This document shows, one piece after another, positions 47,356-55,400 of a stretch of DNA of 64,000 bases. Source of the DNA: Nostoc paludosum FACHB-159 (GTDB lineage Bacteria; Cyanobacteriota; Cyanobacteriia; Cyanobacteriales; Nostocaceae); NCBI RefSeq assembly GCF_014698835.1, contig NZ_JACJTU010000019.1, forward strand, positions 62,001-126,000, given 5' to 3'. A model generated the notes under the pieces. That model saw only the letters and a list, made by a program, of their open reading frames with translations, was not told where the DNA came from and made no database searches. Position numbers and translations under genes: made by a program. Each line of letters opens with the position of its first letter. The first letter of the stretch is position 1.

Positions 47356-47563
47356 TTGGGTATAGGGAATGGGGCATAGGGCACGGGGTATGGGGAGATG
47401 GGGAAGTGTGGGGAGATGGGGGAGTGTGGGGAGATGGGGAAAAAGAGAATTTATGCTTCCCTTTCCTCCCACACCTCCGTCTCCCCCCACACTTCCCACC
47501 CCTCCCACACTTCCTGCTTGCCCAATACCCAATGCCCAATGCCCCATGCTCCATGCCCCATAC
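47356..47563. repeat. Purine/pyrimidine repeat element, right of mrp (inverted copy)
   Basis: GGGGCATAGGGCA-type units, a G-rich arm, AGAATTTATGCTTCC near 47447, then a C-rich arm ending in CCCAATGCCCAATGCCCC. Bases 47419-47506 are the reverse complement of 45840-45927 apart from one visible difference. The upstream part 47144-47355 shows no gene. Confidence 0.85.
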
Positions 47564-48088
47564 CTAAAAATCAAAACAACTGTCATTAATAGATTTTTTA
47601 GTACCTGATACTGCTGGTAATGGCGCTTTTTCTACTGCTTCGACTAAAGAGCGTGCAACGCGGTCTGCGTAAGGACGAGATAAAGACCAAATTAGGGGTG
47701 ACAACCAACCGCGTAGTGTTACAGAATAAGATAAACAAGTACCACAAACTGTTGATTCTACTTGGTAGGTGACCCGTTCTTCTATTCCAGGAATTGCCAT
47801 AACTCGGATACTCAGCATTTCTCTGGGATTGACGCGTTCCACAAAAATCCGGATGGGAATTGGCGAAAAGCGTGTTACAGCCTGAAAAATTAATCCTGGT
47901 TTGGGTACTAATCCGTAGGGTACGTTAGTACTTTTAAGTAGTGGATGCCAAGAAACATCCGTTAAGTCAACGACTTTTTGCCACAGTTCATCTACAGAAG
48001 CAGAACTAATCTCTCGATACGTTCGCACCAGAGAAGCGCAAAACCGACGACGTTTGCGGTGGATGAATTTGGATAACCAACCCTGCAT
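47564..48088 (-). CDS. SRPBCC-fold (polyketide-cyclase/START-like) protein
   Basis: 174 residues. REISSASVDELWQKVVDLTD at the start, then SWHPLLKSTNVPYGLVPKPG, RIFVERVNPREMLSIRVMAI and TYQVESTVCGTCLSYSVTLR form the alternating pattern of an SRPBCC helix-grip fold, which binds hydrophobic ligands. A basic N-terminus (KFIHRKRRRFCAS) may face membranes or nucleic acid. Specific ligand unknown. It is divergent from hemF by about 450 bp. Confidence 0.75.
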   Translation of the reverse strand: MQGWLSKFIHRKRRRFCASLVRTYREISSASVDELWQKVVDLTDVSWHPLLKSTNVPYGLVPKPGLIFQAVTRFSPIPIRIFVERVNPREMLSIRVMAIPGIEERVTYQVESTVCGTCLSYSVTLRGWLSPLIWSLSRPYADRVARSLVEAVEKAPLPAVSGTKKSINDSCFDF

Positions 48089-48544
48089 TTTCCTAATCCT
48101 CCTCCTCGCTAGACACTTTCTGGTAACTCTGGTATTTTAGGCAACTAGGCTTAACCTCTAGACCAAAACTTTCTTAAAATTGCTCTGGCCATAGCAATGG
48201 TATATTCGGTGCACATGCCAACCGCCAACATCATAAATAAATATGGTGCAGAAGTTTTGAGTAGACGAGTCAAACCCTTGATACCTCAAGGTTAAGACTA
48301 AATTTTAGTGTTTATACCAGAATATTCCAATTAAAAATTTCAAAAAAAACTCAATCAATATACAAGCCTATACGCATTTGAGGGAAAATAACTCTAGTGA
48401 TGCCCATCAATTCTATAAAATGCTTGACCGATAAGAAAAAAGCAGGTTGGGCAAATAGAGCTTGATTGTTGGCGCGGTTTTCCTCAAATTTTAAGATGAG
48501 AAATTTGTGGCTTTCTGGAAATTGTAATTTAGGTTCGGGAATCT
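48089..48544. other. Divergent region between the SRPBCC and hemF genes
   Basis: About 455 bp. It contains a weak candidate small membrane ORF at 48151-48273 (listed separately) and presumably the hemF promoter. Otherwise AT-rich with no recognisable feature. Confidence 0.45.
48151..48273 (-). CDS. Candidate 40-residue single-helix membrane peptide
   Basis: From a TTG at 48273 the minus strand encodes about 40 residues: a basic start (TRLLKTSAP), a hydrophobic stretch (YLFMMLAVGMCTEYTIAMA) and a basic end (RAILRKFWSRG). An AAGGG lies just upstream. The layout resembles small thylakoid or cytoplasmic-membrane peptides, but I do not recognise it and TTG starts are weak evidence. It would lie 62 bp upstream of the SRPBCC gene. 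Confidence 0.25.
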   Translation of the reverse strand: MTRLLKTSAPYLFMMLAVGMCTEYTIAMARAILRKFWSRG

Positions 48545-49579
48545 ATGTTGACCAACTCGCAAACACCAACTGTAGCAGCGGAATCATCCAAGTTTTTGCC
48601 ACCAGCTGACGCTAAGGAAAGAGTCAGCCAGTTTATGAAACAGCTGCAAGACGAGATTACGCAAGCTTTAACAGAACTGGATGGTGTGGGTAAGTTTCAT
48701 GAAGATAGTTGGGAACGCCCAGAAGGAGGTGGCGGGCGATCGCGCGTCCTACGGGATGGTGCAATATTTGAACAAGGTGGTGTCAATTTTTCTGAAGTTT
48801 GGGGTTCCCATTTACCGCCCTCAATCTTAGCTCAACGTCCTGAAGGCGCAGGACACGGCTTTTATGCCACTGGTACTTCAATGGTGCTACACCCCCGTAA
48901 TCCTTATGTGCCTACAGTTCACCTCAACTATCGCTACTTTGAAGCTGGGCCTGTGTGGTGGTTTGGCGGTGGTCTGGACTTGACTCCTTATTACCCTTTT
49001 GCTGAAGATGTAACACATTTACATAAAACTTTAAAACAAGCTTGTGACCAACACCACCCAGAATATTACCCAGTGTTTAAACGTTGGTGTGACGAATATT
49101 TCTACCTCAAGCATCGTGGTGAAACAAGGGGTGTGGGCGGTCTATTTTTTGATTACCAAGATGGTCGGGGTACTTTATATCGCGGCCCCGATCCCAACGG
49201 GCAAGCAGCTATTTATAGCAATAAAGTGGGAGAACCAGCGCCACGTAATTGGGAAGATTTGTTTGCGTTTGTACAAGACTGTGGCAGAGCATTTTTACCA
49301 GCCTATGTGCCAATTGTAGAACGGCGACATGGGATTGAGTATGGCGATCGCCAACGCAATTTTCAACTCTATCGCCGGGGACGATATGTAGAATTTAACT
49401 TGGTTTACGACCGAGGTACTATTTTTGGCCTGCAAACCAACGGACGCACCGAATCAATTCTCATGTCCCTACCACCTCTAGTGCGTTGGGAATACGGCTA
49501 TCAGCCAGAACCCAATTCCCCCGAAGCCGAGTTGTATGAAACCTTCTTGAAACCTCAAGATTGGATCAATTGGAAGTAG
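48545..49579 (+). CDS. hemF: Oxygen-dependent coproporphyrinogen III oxidase
   Basis: A 344-residue enzyme of heme and chlorophyll synthesis that decarboxylates two propionates to vinyls using O2. Family blocks are EDSWERPEGGGGRSRVLRDG, FYATGTSMVLHPRNPYVPTV, WWFGGGLDLTPYYPFAEDV, FFDYQDGRG and NLVYDRGTIFGLQTNGRTES, with MSLPPLVRWEYGYQPEPNSP at the C-terminus. Length and start are typical. It stands alone and is followed by a GGGCAT repeat. Confidence 0.98.
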   Translation: MLTNSQTPTVAAESSKFLPPADAKERVSQFMKQLQDEITQALTELDGVGKFHEDSWERPEGGGGRSRVLRDGAIFEQGGVNFSEVWGSHLPPSILAQRPEGAGHGFYATGTSMVLHPRNPYVPTVHLNYRYFEAGPVWWFGGGLDLTPYYPFAEDVTHLHKTLKQACDQHHPEYYPVFKRWCDEYFYLKHRGETRGVGGLFFDYQDGRGTLYRGPDPNGQAAIYSNKVGEPAPRNWEDLFAFVQDCGRAFLPAYVPIVERRHGIEYGDRQRNFQLYRRGRYVEFNLVYDRGTIFGLQTNGRTESILMSLPPLVRWEYGYQPEPNSPEAELYETFLKPQDWINWK

Positions 49580-49580
49580 T

Positions 49581-49706
49581 AGGGCATGGGGCATGGGGCA
49601 TGGGGCATAGGAAGAAGACAAGCAGACAAAGGAAAGATTTGATTTAAATTCTGCTCATCTCACTCATCCCCCTATATCCAATGCCCAATGCCCAATGCCC
49701 CATTCC
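49581..49706. repeat. GGGGCAT / CCCAATG repeat element after hemF
   Basis: Four GGGGCAT-like units, a short G/A-rich arm with a degenerate centre (AAATTCTGCTCATCTC), and CCCAATGCCCAATGCCCC at the right end: a long imperfect inverted repeat. Same family as the elements near 45.8, 47.4, 54.5 and 61.4 kb. Confidence 0.75.
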
Positions 49707-49872
49707 ATTTTAAATTGCTACTCAGCACTGTTTTGGTGAGTTAAACTACTAAAGATAACCACTTAGCATAAAAAAGTGACAATTTTAGCTGTAGCTTGCT
49801 AATCTCAAGTGGCAGCATTATAACGGTTCTGTAGCTAGTCAATTTAAAAGGAATCCCACGGGGAGGGTTTGA

Positions 49873-50241
49873 GTGATTCATATAGACCAAAAAAGTTATA
49901 CAACCCAAGACGGAAATACCGTGATTGTCTTGACACCAGCAGGTCGCCTAGACATCACTACTGCTTGGCAATTTCGCTTAAAGTTACAGGAGTGTATTTC
50001 TAAACTCAGTCGCCATGTAGTTGTCAATCTGGGTCAGGTCAATTTTATTGATAGTTCTGGTCTCACATCTTTGGTAGCTGGAATGCGTGATGCAGATAAA
50101 GTCAAGGGTAGTTTCCGCATCTGTAATGTACATCCAGAGGCCAAACTCGTGTTTGAAGTGACGATGATGGATACTGTGTTTGAAATTTTTGAAACTGAAG
50201 AGGAAGCTTTAGAAGGTGTACCTCGTAGTATCGCCAGCTAA
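49873..50241 (+). CDS. STAS-domain protein, anti-anti-sigma factor type
   Basis: 122 residues from a GTG with GGGGAGGG upstream. TVIVLTPAGRLDITTAWQFR, VVVNLGQVNFIDSSGLTSLV and FRICNVHPEAKLVFEVTMMD are the SpoIIAA/RsbV fold; the Ser of DSSGL is the usual phosphorylation site. Such proteins release sigma factors or act in PP2C/kinase partner switching. The kinase and sigma partner cannot be told here; sigF at 30281 is a possible but untested one. No partner gene is adjacent. Confidence 0.9.
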   Translation: MIHIDQKSYTTQDGNTVIVLTPAGRLDITTAWQFRLKLQECISKLSRHVVVNLGQVNFIDSSGLTSLVAGMRDADKVKGSFRICNVHPEAKLVFEVTMMDTVFEIFETEEEALEGVPRSIAS

Positions 50242-50259
50242 GAGAAGAGTTAGGAGTAG

Positions 50260-50279
50260 AGACGCGATTAATCGCGTCT
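50260..50279. terminator. 20-bp perfect palindrome after the STAS gene
   Basis: AGACGCGATT|AATCGCGTCT is a perfect palindrome beginning 19 bp after the stop, flanked by TTAGGAG/AGGAGTT repeats. A related GGTTAATCGCGTCTC occurs near 43927. It may act as a terminator or be a repeat. Confidence 0.55.
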
Positions 50280-50337
50280 GTACAAGAGTCAGGAGTTTAT
50301 TGAAAATTCATAACTCATACTCATAACTTGATGTTAC

Positions 50338-50934
50338 TCAATACTGATTTCGCTTTGTGTAGCGATAAGGGCCCATAAGTGCTCCCCAAGTTGCTTGTCG
50401 AGTTTGTGGGTTAATTCCTTTGTCGTAGCTGTAAAATTCTGCTTGTGTAGCTTCAAAGCCCAAGGAAACTTCGACGGTATTTCCAAGATAACTAAAAGTG
50501 CAACGAGTTTCCGGTAATGGGGTAGCGGTAAACTTATAGCGATCGCCAGCTAGCTTTTCGTAATTAACTGTGAGGATACAACCTGGTAGTAAATCTAATT
50601 CATCGGGTGAGAGTGTATTTAGTAGAGCAGAATTATCACCCCCGCCTTTTAATGCTTCTGGATTTTTAAGCATATAATATTGCACTTTCAGAGGCGCATG
50701 AAATTCGCTTCCCTGATGCAAGCGCATAATTCGTTGGCGGTAGGGTCGATCTAGGTTAATAATATTAGCCTGTTCAGCAAACAGCGTGATGCTATCTTCT
50801 ATGAACAGATTAACTGGTCTTTGCCACAGGCGCAGGTGGACATACCAAACTGGTTCTGCTATGGCTTGTTCCCGATTATCAAATTCACCAGCTAGGTACT
50901 CACCTAAAGCAATTAACTGTGGCGAGAAGTTCAT
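50338..50934 (-). CDS. CpcT/CpeT-type phycobiliprotein chromophore lyase
   Basis: 198 residues. LIALGEYLAGEFDNREQAIA, VWYVHLRLWQRPVNLFIEDS and YRQRIMRLHQGSEFHAPLKV match CpcT/CpeT, a small beta-barrel lyase that attaches phycocyanobilin (CpcT) or phycoerythrobilin (CpeT) to a cysteine of the phycobiliprotein beta subunit. CpcT acts on Cys153 of beta-phycocyanin. Which bilin is used cannot be decided from sequence alone. It is not next to phycobilisome structural genes, as is common for CpcT. Confidence 0.9.
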   Translation of the reverse strand: MNFSPQLIALGEYLAGEFDNREQAIAEPVWYVHLRLWQRPVNLFIEDSITLFAEQANIINLDRPYRQRIMRLHQGSEFHAPLKVQYYMLKNPEALKGGGDNSALLNTLSPDELDLLPGCILTVNYEKLAGDRYKFTATPLPETRCTFSYLGNTVEVSLGFEATQAEFYSYDKGINPQTRQATWGALMGPYRYTKRNQY

Positions 50935-51454
50935 AAGTGGGATTGATGAATTTTTAAAGGTGATTATTTTTGGTTAGTTCTTTAGGCCAGAGTTGCTAGC
51001 CTCTGTGGCTACCAAGTTACAAAGTAATTTTGATTTGTCTCTATTGTAAATGAAAGTGTCAGTAGACCGAAAATTTTTGGCGATCGCGGTATCAAATTGA
51101 AAAATTGGTGGTCTACAATTAGCACAAAGTTAAGAGCGCCGGAAACCGACACTCTTAATGTTTGCAAATGAATGAAAGTTTGCGAAATCATCAGCATCCG
51201 ATGTGTCATTTTAGTAGCTAGGGATCGCGTCTAAAAAGCGATCGCTTTATTCGTCTAGTTAGAACAAAGGTACTTGAAAGGCAGATTAAAAGCTGATTTT
51301 GGCTGATTAGATCGATCGTTTAAACTCAAGCGCTGGCAAGCCTTCTGGAAAAGTTTTCGGTCTACAAGACCGTCGCTAGCCAAAACCTCAACTTGGCAAA
51401 GTAGCCTTTAAGCGGGAAAATAAGAATACGTCGCCCTTCCTTAAGATTTTCTTT
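50935..51454. other. Divergent region between the lyase gene and thf1
   Basis: About 520 bp without a credible gene; the two ORFs at 51009-51209 and 51362-51568 (minus) have no coding character and the latter overlaps thf1. Several GCGATCGC sites occur. It should contain both promoters. Confidence 0.5.
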
Positions 51455-52162
51455 GTGAATAACGTCCGTACTGTCTCTGATACAAAGCGAACTTTCTACA
51501 ATCTGCATACCCGTCCGATCAACACTATTTATCGTCGGGTAGTAGAAGAGTTGATGGTGGAAATGCATCTACTGTCAGTAAATATTGATTTTAGCTACAA
51601 TCCAATTTACGCCTTGGGTGTCGTCACTACTTTTGACCGTTTCATGGAAGGCTATCAACCAGAACGGGATCGAGAATCTATTTTTAATGCCTTATGTCAG
51701 GCTATAGAACAAGACCCGCAACGCTATCGACAGGATGCCGAAAGATTGCGATCTGTAGCTAAAGGTTTGCCAGTTCAAGATTTAATTGCGTGGCTGAGTC
51801 AAACCAGTAACTTAGATGGAGATGCTGACTTGCAAGCACAATTGCAAGCGATCGCCAACAATCCTAACTTTAAATACAACCGTTTGTTTGCAATTGGTGT
51901 ATTTTCTTTATTGGAATTGGCAGATGCTGAACTAGTCAAAGACGAAAAACGACTGACTGAAGCACTCAAAGCGATCGCTGCCGGTTTACACCTGTCTGAT
52001 GACAAATTTAGCAAGGATTTGGAACTATACCGTTCTAACCTCGACAAAATGGCCCAAGCGCTAGTAGTGATGGCAGATATGCTCTCAGCCGATCGCAAAA
52101 AACGCGAACAACGCAAACAACAATCAACTACTCAAGTTGCTCCTCCAACTTCCAATGAATAG
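51455..52162 (+). CDS. thf1: Photosystem II biogenesis protein Thf1 / Psb29
   Basis: 235 residues from a GTG (MNNVRTVSDTKRTFYNLHTR). The conserved PINTIYRRVVEELMVEMHLL and FDRFMEGYQPERDRESIFNA segments identify Thf1/Psb29, needed for FtsH-based photosystem II repair and thylakoid organisation. The C-terminus has the usual coiled-coil (YRSNLDKMAQALVVMADMLS) and a basic, Gln-rich tail. The 3' end adjoins tandemly duplicated intergenic DNA (see repeat). Confidence 0.95.
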   Translation: MNNVRTVSDTKRTFYNLHTRPINTIYRRVVEELMVEMHLLSVNIDFSYNPIYALGVVTTFDRFMEGYQPERDRESIFNALCQAIEQDPQRYRQDAERLRSVAKGLPVQDLIAWLSQTSNLDGDADLQAQLQAIANNPNFKYNRLFAIGVFSLLELADAELVKDEKRLTEALKAIAAGLHLSDDKFSKDLELYRSNLDKMAQALVVMADMLSADRKKREQRKQQSTTQVAPPTSNE

Positions 52163-52356
52163 TTATGAGTTAAAAATAGTTAGGAGTTAAGAGTTAGGAG
52201 TTAAAAGTTGTCAATAACTCCTAAACTCCTAACTTTTAACTTTCAACTCTATAACTTTATAGACCCAATCTTTTAATGAATAGTTAGGAGTCAAAAGTTG
52301 TCAATAACTCCTAATTCCTAACTTTCAACTCTATAACTTTATACACCCAATATTTT
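52154..52356. repeat. Tandem duplication between thf1 and the holin-like gene
   Basis: A unit starting at the thf1 stop (AATGAATAGTTA) and ending near ACCCAAT is present twice, offset by 90 bp in the matching core: GTTAGGAGTYAAAAGTTGTC at 52193 and 52283. The second copy carries the real 3' end of the holin-like gene (ACACCCAAT), the first a mutated one (AGACCCAAT). Within each, AGGAG and CTCCT segments can pair. Confidence 0.75.
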
Positions 52357-52701
52357 GTAGATTAAGCTGTTAATTAAAGTCAGCGCAAATGCTCCAATAA
52401 CAGCACTCCAAACACCATAGCGTAAACGAAAGCCTTCGACTAACCAAGCCGCAATACTAAAACAAACTACAGCAATCATAAATGTAAAAATGCTGGATAG
52501 CAAGTCTAATGTGAGTAAATTTGGTACTGCAAAGACGAGGCTTAAAATCGGTCGGACTATTGCTGTCACAATACCGAGTACTGCTGCTGAAAGGAAGGCT
52601 TTAGCTGGAGTATCAATTTCAACTCCCAAAGGCAATTTACTAATTATTAACAAGCTGATAGCTGTTACTATCCAAACAATTAAAAGCGTCACAATATTCA
52701 T
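52339..52701 (-). CDS. Phage-holin-family (mycobacterial 4TM type) membrane protein
   Basis: 120 residues with about four transmembrane segments: LLIVWIVTAISLLIISKLPL, FLSAAVLGIVTAIVRPILSL, LLSSIFTFMIAVVCFSIAAW and WSAVIGAFALTLINSLIYKI. This is the short membrane family labelled phage holin in databases, but it is chromosomal and widespread; no phage genes are near, so a lysis role is not implied. It is convergent with thf1, its stop lying inside the duplicated repeat. Confidence 0.8.
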   Translation of the reverse strand: MNIVTLLIVWIVTAISLLIISKLPLGVEIDTPAKAFLSAAVLGIVTAIVRPILSLVFAVPNLLTLDLLSSIFTFMIAVVCFSIAAWLVEGFRLRYGVWSAVIGAFALTLINSLIYKILGV

Positions 52702-52867
52702 GCCACAACCCCTGAAACGTGAATGGCAATTGGTGATAAGCTAGTCAACCTACCTATGAAAAAATCTTTCAAACTCAACCAATTATTTGTAAATTAACAG
52801 AAATTTTTTCTCTAGCCGAATTTTATTCTGGATATCTTTAGGTTTGACAAAAAGCTTCAGGAGATTG

Positions 52868-52990
52868 GGAATTGGGGACACTTCCACAAGCTCAGTGCAT
52901 CGCTGGGAAATGAGCAGGGGAGCAGGGGGGAACGACAGTAACCTCTCCTCTGCCCCTCTGCCTCTTCTGGTGCCCCATGCCCTATGCCCA
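52868..52990. repeat. GC-skewed repeat next to exbD
   Basis: A gap of about 290 bp (52702-52992) between the holin-like gene and exbD contains AGCAGGGGAGCAGGGGGG and later TGCCCCTCTGCCTC and CCCATGCCCTATGCCC, again purine then pyrimidine arms. No gene is present; it covers the 3' flank of exbD. Confidence 0.6.
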
Positions 52991-52992
52991 TT

Positions 52993-53634
52993 TCACCTTT
53001 TCGGAGCAGATTGGCTTTGTCCTGGTGCTACAGGCGCTGGAGGTGCTGGTGGGTTGGAAATATCAGGATTAATCGGACTGATGTTTTGTCCGGGCGCGGA
53101 GGGAAATCTGGGGGCAAGATTGCCTTCAGGGTTAATGCCTGGAACTGGTGCTTCACCAGGATTAATTGGAAAAGAAGGTACAGAAGGCTGGTTGAGTGAG
53201 TTTGTCGGTGGTTGAGATGGGCCAGGAATAATTCCTAAAGAAACGCGATCGCCCCCTACTTGCCGCAGTAAATCTAATGTTTCAATTACATCATTATAAG
53301 TTGCTGTGCGGGAAGCATTCAGCACCACAACGCCATTGGGATTTGCTTGGAGATACAGTTTTAATCTTTGTGCCAAATCTTCACGTTTTACAGGCTGTTT
53401 TTCTATGTAAGTGTTGCCAACAGCATCGATAGTTACAATTTGACTGCCACTTTGTGACGTTATCCCAGATACAGATTTGGCGCTAGCTTTAGGCAAATCA
53501 ACATTTATTGCCTGTTGGCGCGTAAATTGCAGTGCTGCTAACAAAAAAAACGTCAGAATACAAAAAACAACATCAATTAAAGGAATGATTTGAACTTGGA
53601 CTTCTTCGATTGGAGTATGTAGATTAACTTTCAT
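52993..53634 (-). CDS. exbD: ExbD/TolR-type biopolymer transport protein
   Basis: 213 residues. An N-terminal cytoplasmic start and single TM (QIIPLIDVVFCILTFFLLAA) carry the conserved membrane Asp21 that relays protons. The periplasmic domain includes VTIDAVGNTYIEKQPVKRED and VVLNASRTATYNDVIETLDL. A Pro-rich tail (PGINPEGNLAPRFPSAPGQN) of about 60 residues follows and is longer than usual. With ExbB it energises outer-membrane transport or envelope upkeep. It starts 48 bp after the exbB stop. Confidence 0.92.
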   Translation of the reverse strand: MKVNLHTPIEEVQVQIIPLIDVVFCILTFFLLAALQFTRQQAINVDLPKASAKSVSGITSQSGSQIVTIDAVGNTYIEKQPVKREDLAQRLKLYLQANPNGVVVLNASRTATYNDVIETLDLLRQVGGDRVSLGIIPGPSQPPTNSLNQPSVPSFPINPGEAPVPGINPEGNLAPRFPSAPGQNISPINPDISNPPAPPAPVAPGQSQSAPKR

Positions 53635-53682
53635 TGTCTCAATTTAATCGCCTGGTTTAGGGGTTGAATTTTCGACTATCTA

Positions 53683-54408
53683 CTAAGGTAGAATTGGCGG
53701 CTCAGGAGGTTCAGAAAACCTGTTTTTTCCTTGCTTGCGGGGTGGAGTAAAATTTTCCCGTGCAATTGGTGATGTCGTATTGCTAAAATCAGGCGGTGAT
53801 TGGCGGTAGAGTAATTCCAACTCATTCCCGGCTTTGCGAAAAACTTTGACTTGATTGACTACAAAACCTTGAAATAGGCGGTAGAATACCAAACTAATGA
53901 TGGCAACTACTAGCCCCGTTGCTGTACTAATTAAAGATTCACCAATACCAGTAGTCACCCCAGCAGTAGATTCAGTTCCCAAATCGCCAATGCGAATTGA
54001 GCGCAGAGAATGGATTAGACCCAAAACCGTACCCAACAATCCCAGCAGTGGGGCAAGGGCAATTACGGCTTCTAAAAGTTTTTCGCCCCGCCGCATTCCA
54101 GCTAATTCATCTTCGGCTGTGGACTCCAAGGCTAGGCGAAAGGTTTCCGTATCACTTTTGCCCAAGTGTAAAGGGGCATAGAGAAAACGTCCTACAGGCT
54201 GATGGTTTGCTTGTCTTGCAATATCAGCAGCGACTTGCCAATCATCATGGGCGGCATCTAGGACGCGATCGACTATTTGCTTTTCTTGAGTTAAGATTCG
54301 CAGCCAGAACCACAAACGCTCAAAAATTACACTCAAAGACAAAATCGACAGAACCAGCAAAGGCCACATCGCTGGCCCGCCTTTGTAAAACAAATCTAAA
54401 ATATCCAC
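53683..54408 (-). CDS. exbB: ExbB/TolQ/MotA-type proton channel protein
   Basis: 241 residues with three membrane segments: WPLLVLSILSLSVIFERLWF, LLEAVIALAPLLGLLGTVLG and ISTATGLVVAIISLVFYRLF. The LLGLLGTVLGLIHSL motif is the ExbB channel core. A basic, Pro-rich C-terminus follows. ExbB forms the pentameric ring around the ExbD dimer; the partner TonB-like protein is not in the window. It is upstream of and co-directional with exbD. Confidence 0.93.
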   Translation of the reverse strand: MDILDLFYKGGPAMWPLLVLSILSLSVIFERLWFWLRILTQEKQIVDRVLDAAHDDWQVAADIARQANHQPVGRFLYAPLHLGKSDTETFRLALESTAEDELAGMRRGEKLLEAVIALAPLLGLLGTVLGLIHSLRSIRIGDLGTESTAGVTTGIGESLISTATGLVVAIISLVFYRLFQGFVVNQVKVFRKAGNELELLYRQSPPDFSNTTSPIARENFTPPRKQGKNRFSEPPEPPILP

Positions 54409-54476
54409 TGTTTAAATTTCCTCCCTCCAAAACTAAAGCAACTATCCCCAAGCATTATTAATTTTAGAGATTAATG

Positions 54477-54597
54477 GACATAGGGCATAGGGCATGGGAA
54501 GAGGATGAGGGAGGGGGAGATGGGGAAGTGTGGGAAGCATAAATTCTGTTTCTTCCCTCACTTCCTGCTTGCCCCATGCCCTACTCCCCTTTACATT
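54477..54597. repeat. Third AGCATAAATTCT repeat element
   Basis: GGGCATAGGGCATGGG units, a G-rich arm with GTGTGGGAAGCATAAATTCTG, and TTCCTGCTTGCCCCATGCCC at the right end. The core matches the pair flanking mrp. It falls in the 280-bp gap between exbB and the DUF1232 gene. Confidence 0.75.
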
Positions 54598-54689
54598 TGT
54601 AGCGTCTTCCAGACTAATTGGGGCGGTTATTCCCACCGGGAGTTTAAAAGATAATTTGTCAAAATTAAAGATAACTGGAGGTTCAAAAT

Positions 54690-55004
54690 ATGAAATTTTC
54701 AATTCAATCAGTTTATACCTGGTACCGTGACTTGCTTCGTAACCCTAAATACCGCTGGTGGGTAATTTTAGGAACATTAGTTTATTTGGCCAGCCCAATT
54801 GATTTTCTCCCGGACGTTTTCCCCATTGTTGGGCAGATTGATGATGTTTTCCTTTTGACCTTGCTAGTAAGTGAAGTGTCTGGGTTAGTGATTGAAGGCT
54901 GGAAAGCTCGTAAAGGCGATGTAAATACAGAAGCATCGAATACCACTGAGGCTTCTACCTCCACTGCAAGCACCATTGATGTCGATGCTGTCTCTGTCAA
55001 GTAG
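54690..55004 (+). CDS. DUF1232 (YkvA) family membrane protein
   Basis: 104 residues with ACTGGAGG before the ATG. WYRDLLRNPKYRWWVILGTL and VYLASPIDFLPDVFPIVGQI with DDVFLLTLLVSEV is the YkvA/DUF1232 domain, with a conserved SPIDxxPD motif in a two-helix hairpin. Its role is unknown. The end is a Ser/Thr-rich, probably flexible tail (NTEASNTTEASTSTAS). It is divergent from exbB. Confidence 0.88.
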   Translation: MKFSIQSVYTWYRDLLRNPKYRWWVILGTLVYLASPIDFLPDVFPIVGQIDDVFLLTLLVSEVSGLVIEGWKARKGDVNTEASNTTEASTSTASTIDVDAVSVK

Positions 55005-55030
55005 TTTCAACAATAAAATAAAATTTAATA

Positions 55031-55070
55031 ATCCCCCTACTTTTGGCGTCTGAAGTAGGGGATATTTTTT
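55031..55070 (+). terminator. Terminator after the DUF1232 gene
   Basis: ATCCCC(C)TACT pairs with AGTAGGGGAT, one C bulged, followed by ATTTTTTTT. It begins 27 bp after the stop. Confidence 0.85.
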
Positions 55071-55190
55071 TAAACGCAGAGTAACGCAAAGGAAAACGCA
55101 GAGGTTCGCAGAGTAAGAGTTAGAGGACGTTAAAATTGAATCATTCTCTGCGATCCTTTGCGCTTACCTCTGTACCCCTTTGCGTTTAAA
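55069..55190. repeat. Inverted repeat TTTAAACGCAGAG ... CTTTGCGTTTAAA
   Basis: A 10-bp perfect TTTAAACGCA end repeat encloses CGCAAAGG, CGCAGAGG and CTCTGCG, CCTTTGCG segments: a long imperfect palindrome. Related pieces (CTTACCTCTGTGGTACTTTG at 2290, CACCTCTGCG at 3880) occur elsewhere. The rest of 55005-55400 has no gene. Confidence 0.7.
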
Positions 55191-55400
55191 AATCTTGTAG
55201 AAATATATGGGGGTAATTCTACTGTTAGTTGACTCATTTTATTGCCTCTGCGAAAGAATTGGTATTAAGTCGATCGCTGAATTTTAGATTTTAAATTTTG
55301 GATTTTAGATTGAAAAACCAAAATTTAAAAATGTCTGCTTGCGTGGCGTCTGGCAACGTGACCCTTGAACTTACTTCACTCGAACAAAGCTACGCACTCA

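Noticed and set aside
52339..52701. Prophage or lysis gene
   Set aside because: Only the family name says holin; no other phage gene is present and the protein is a common chromosomal membrane protein.
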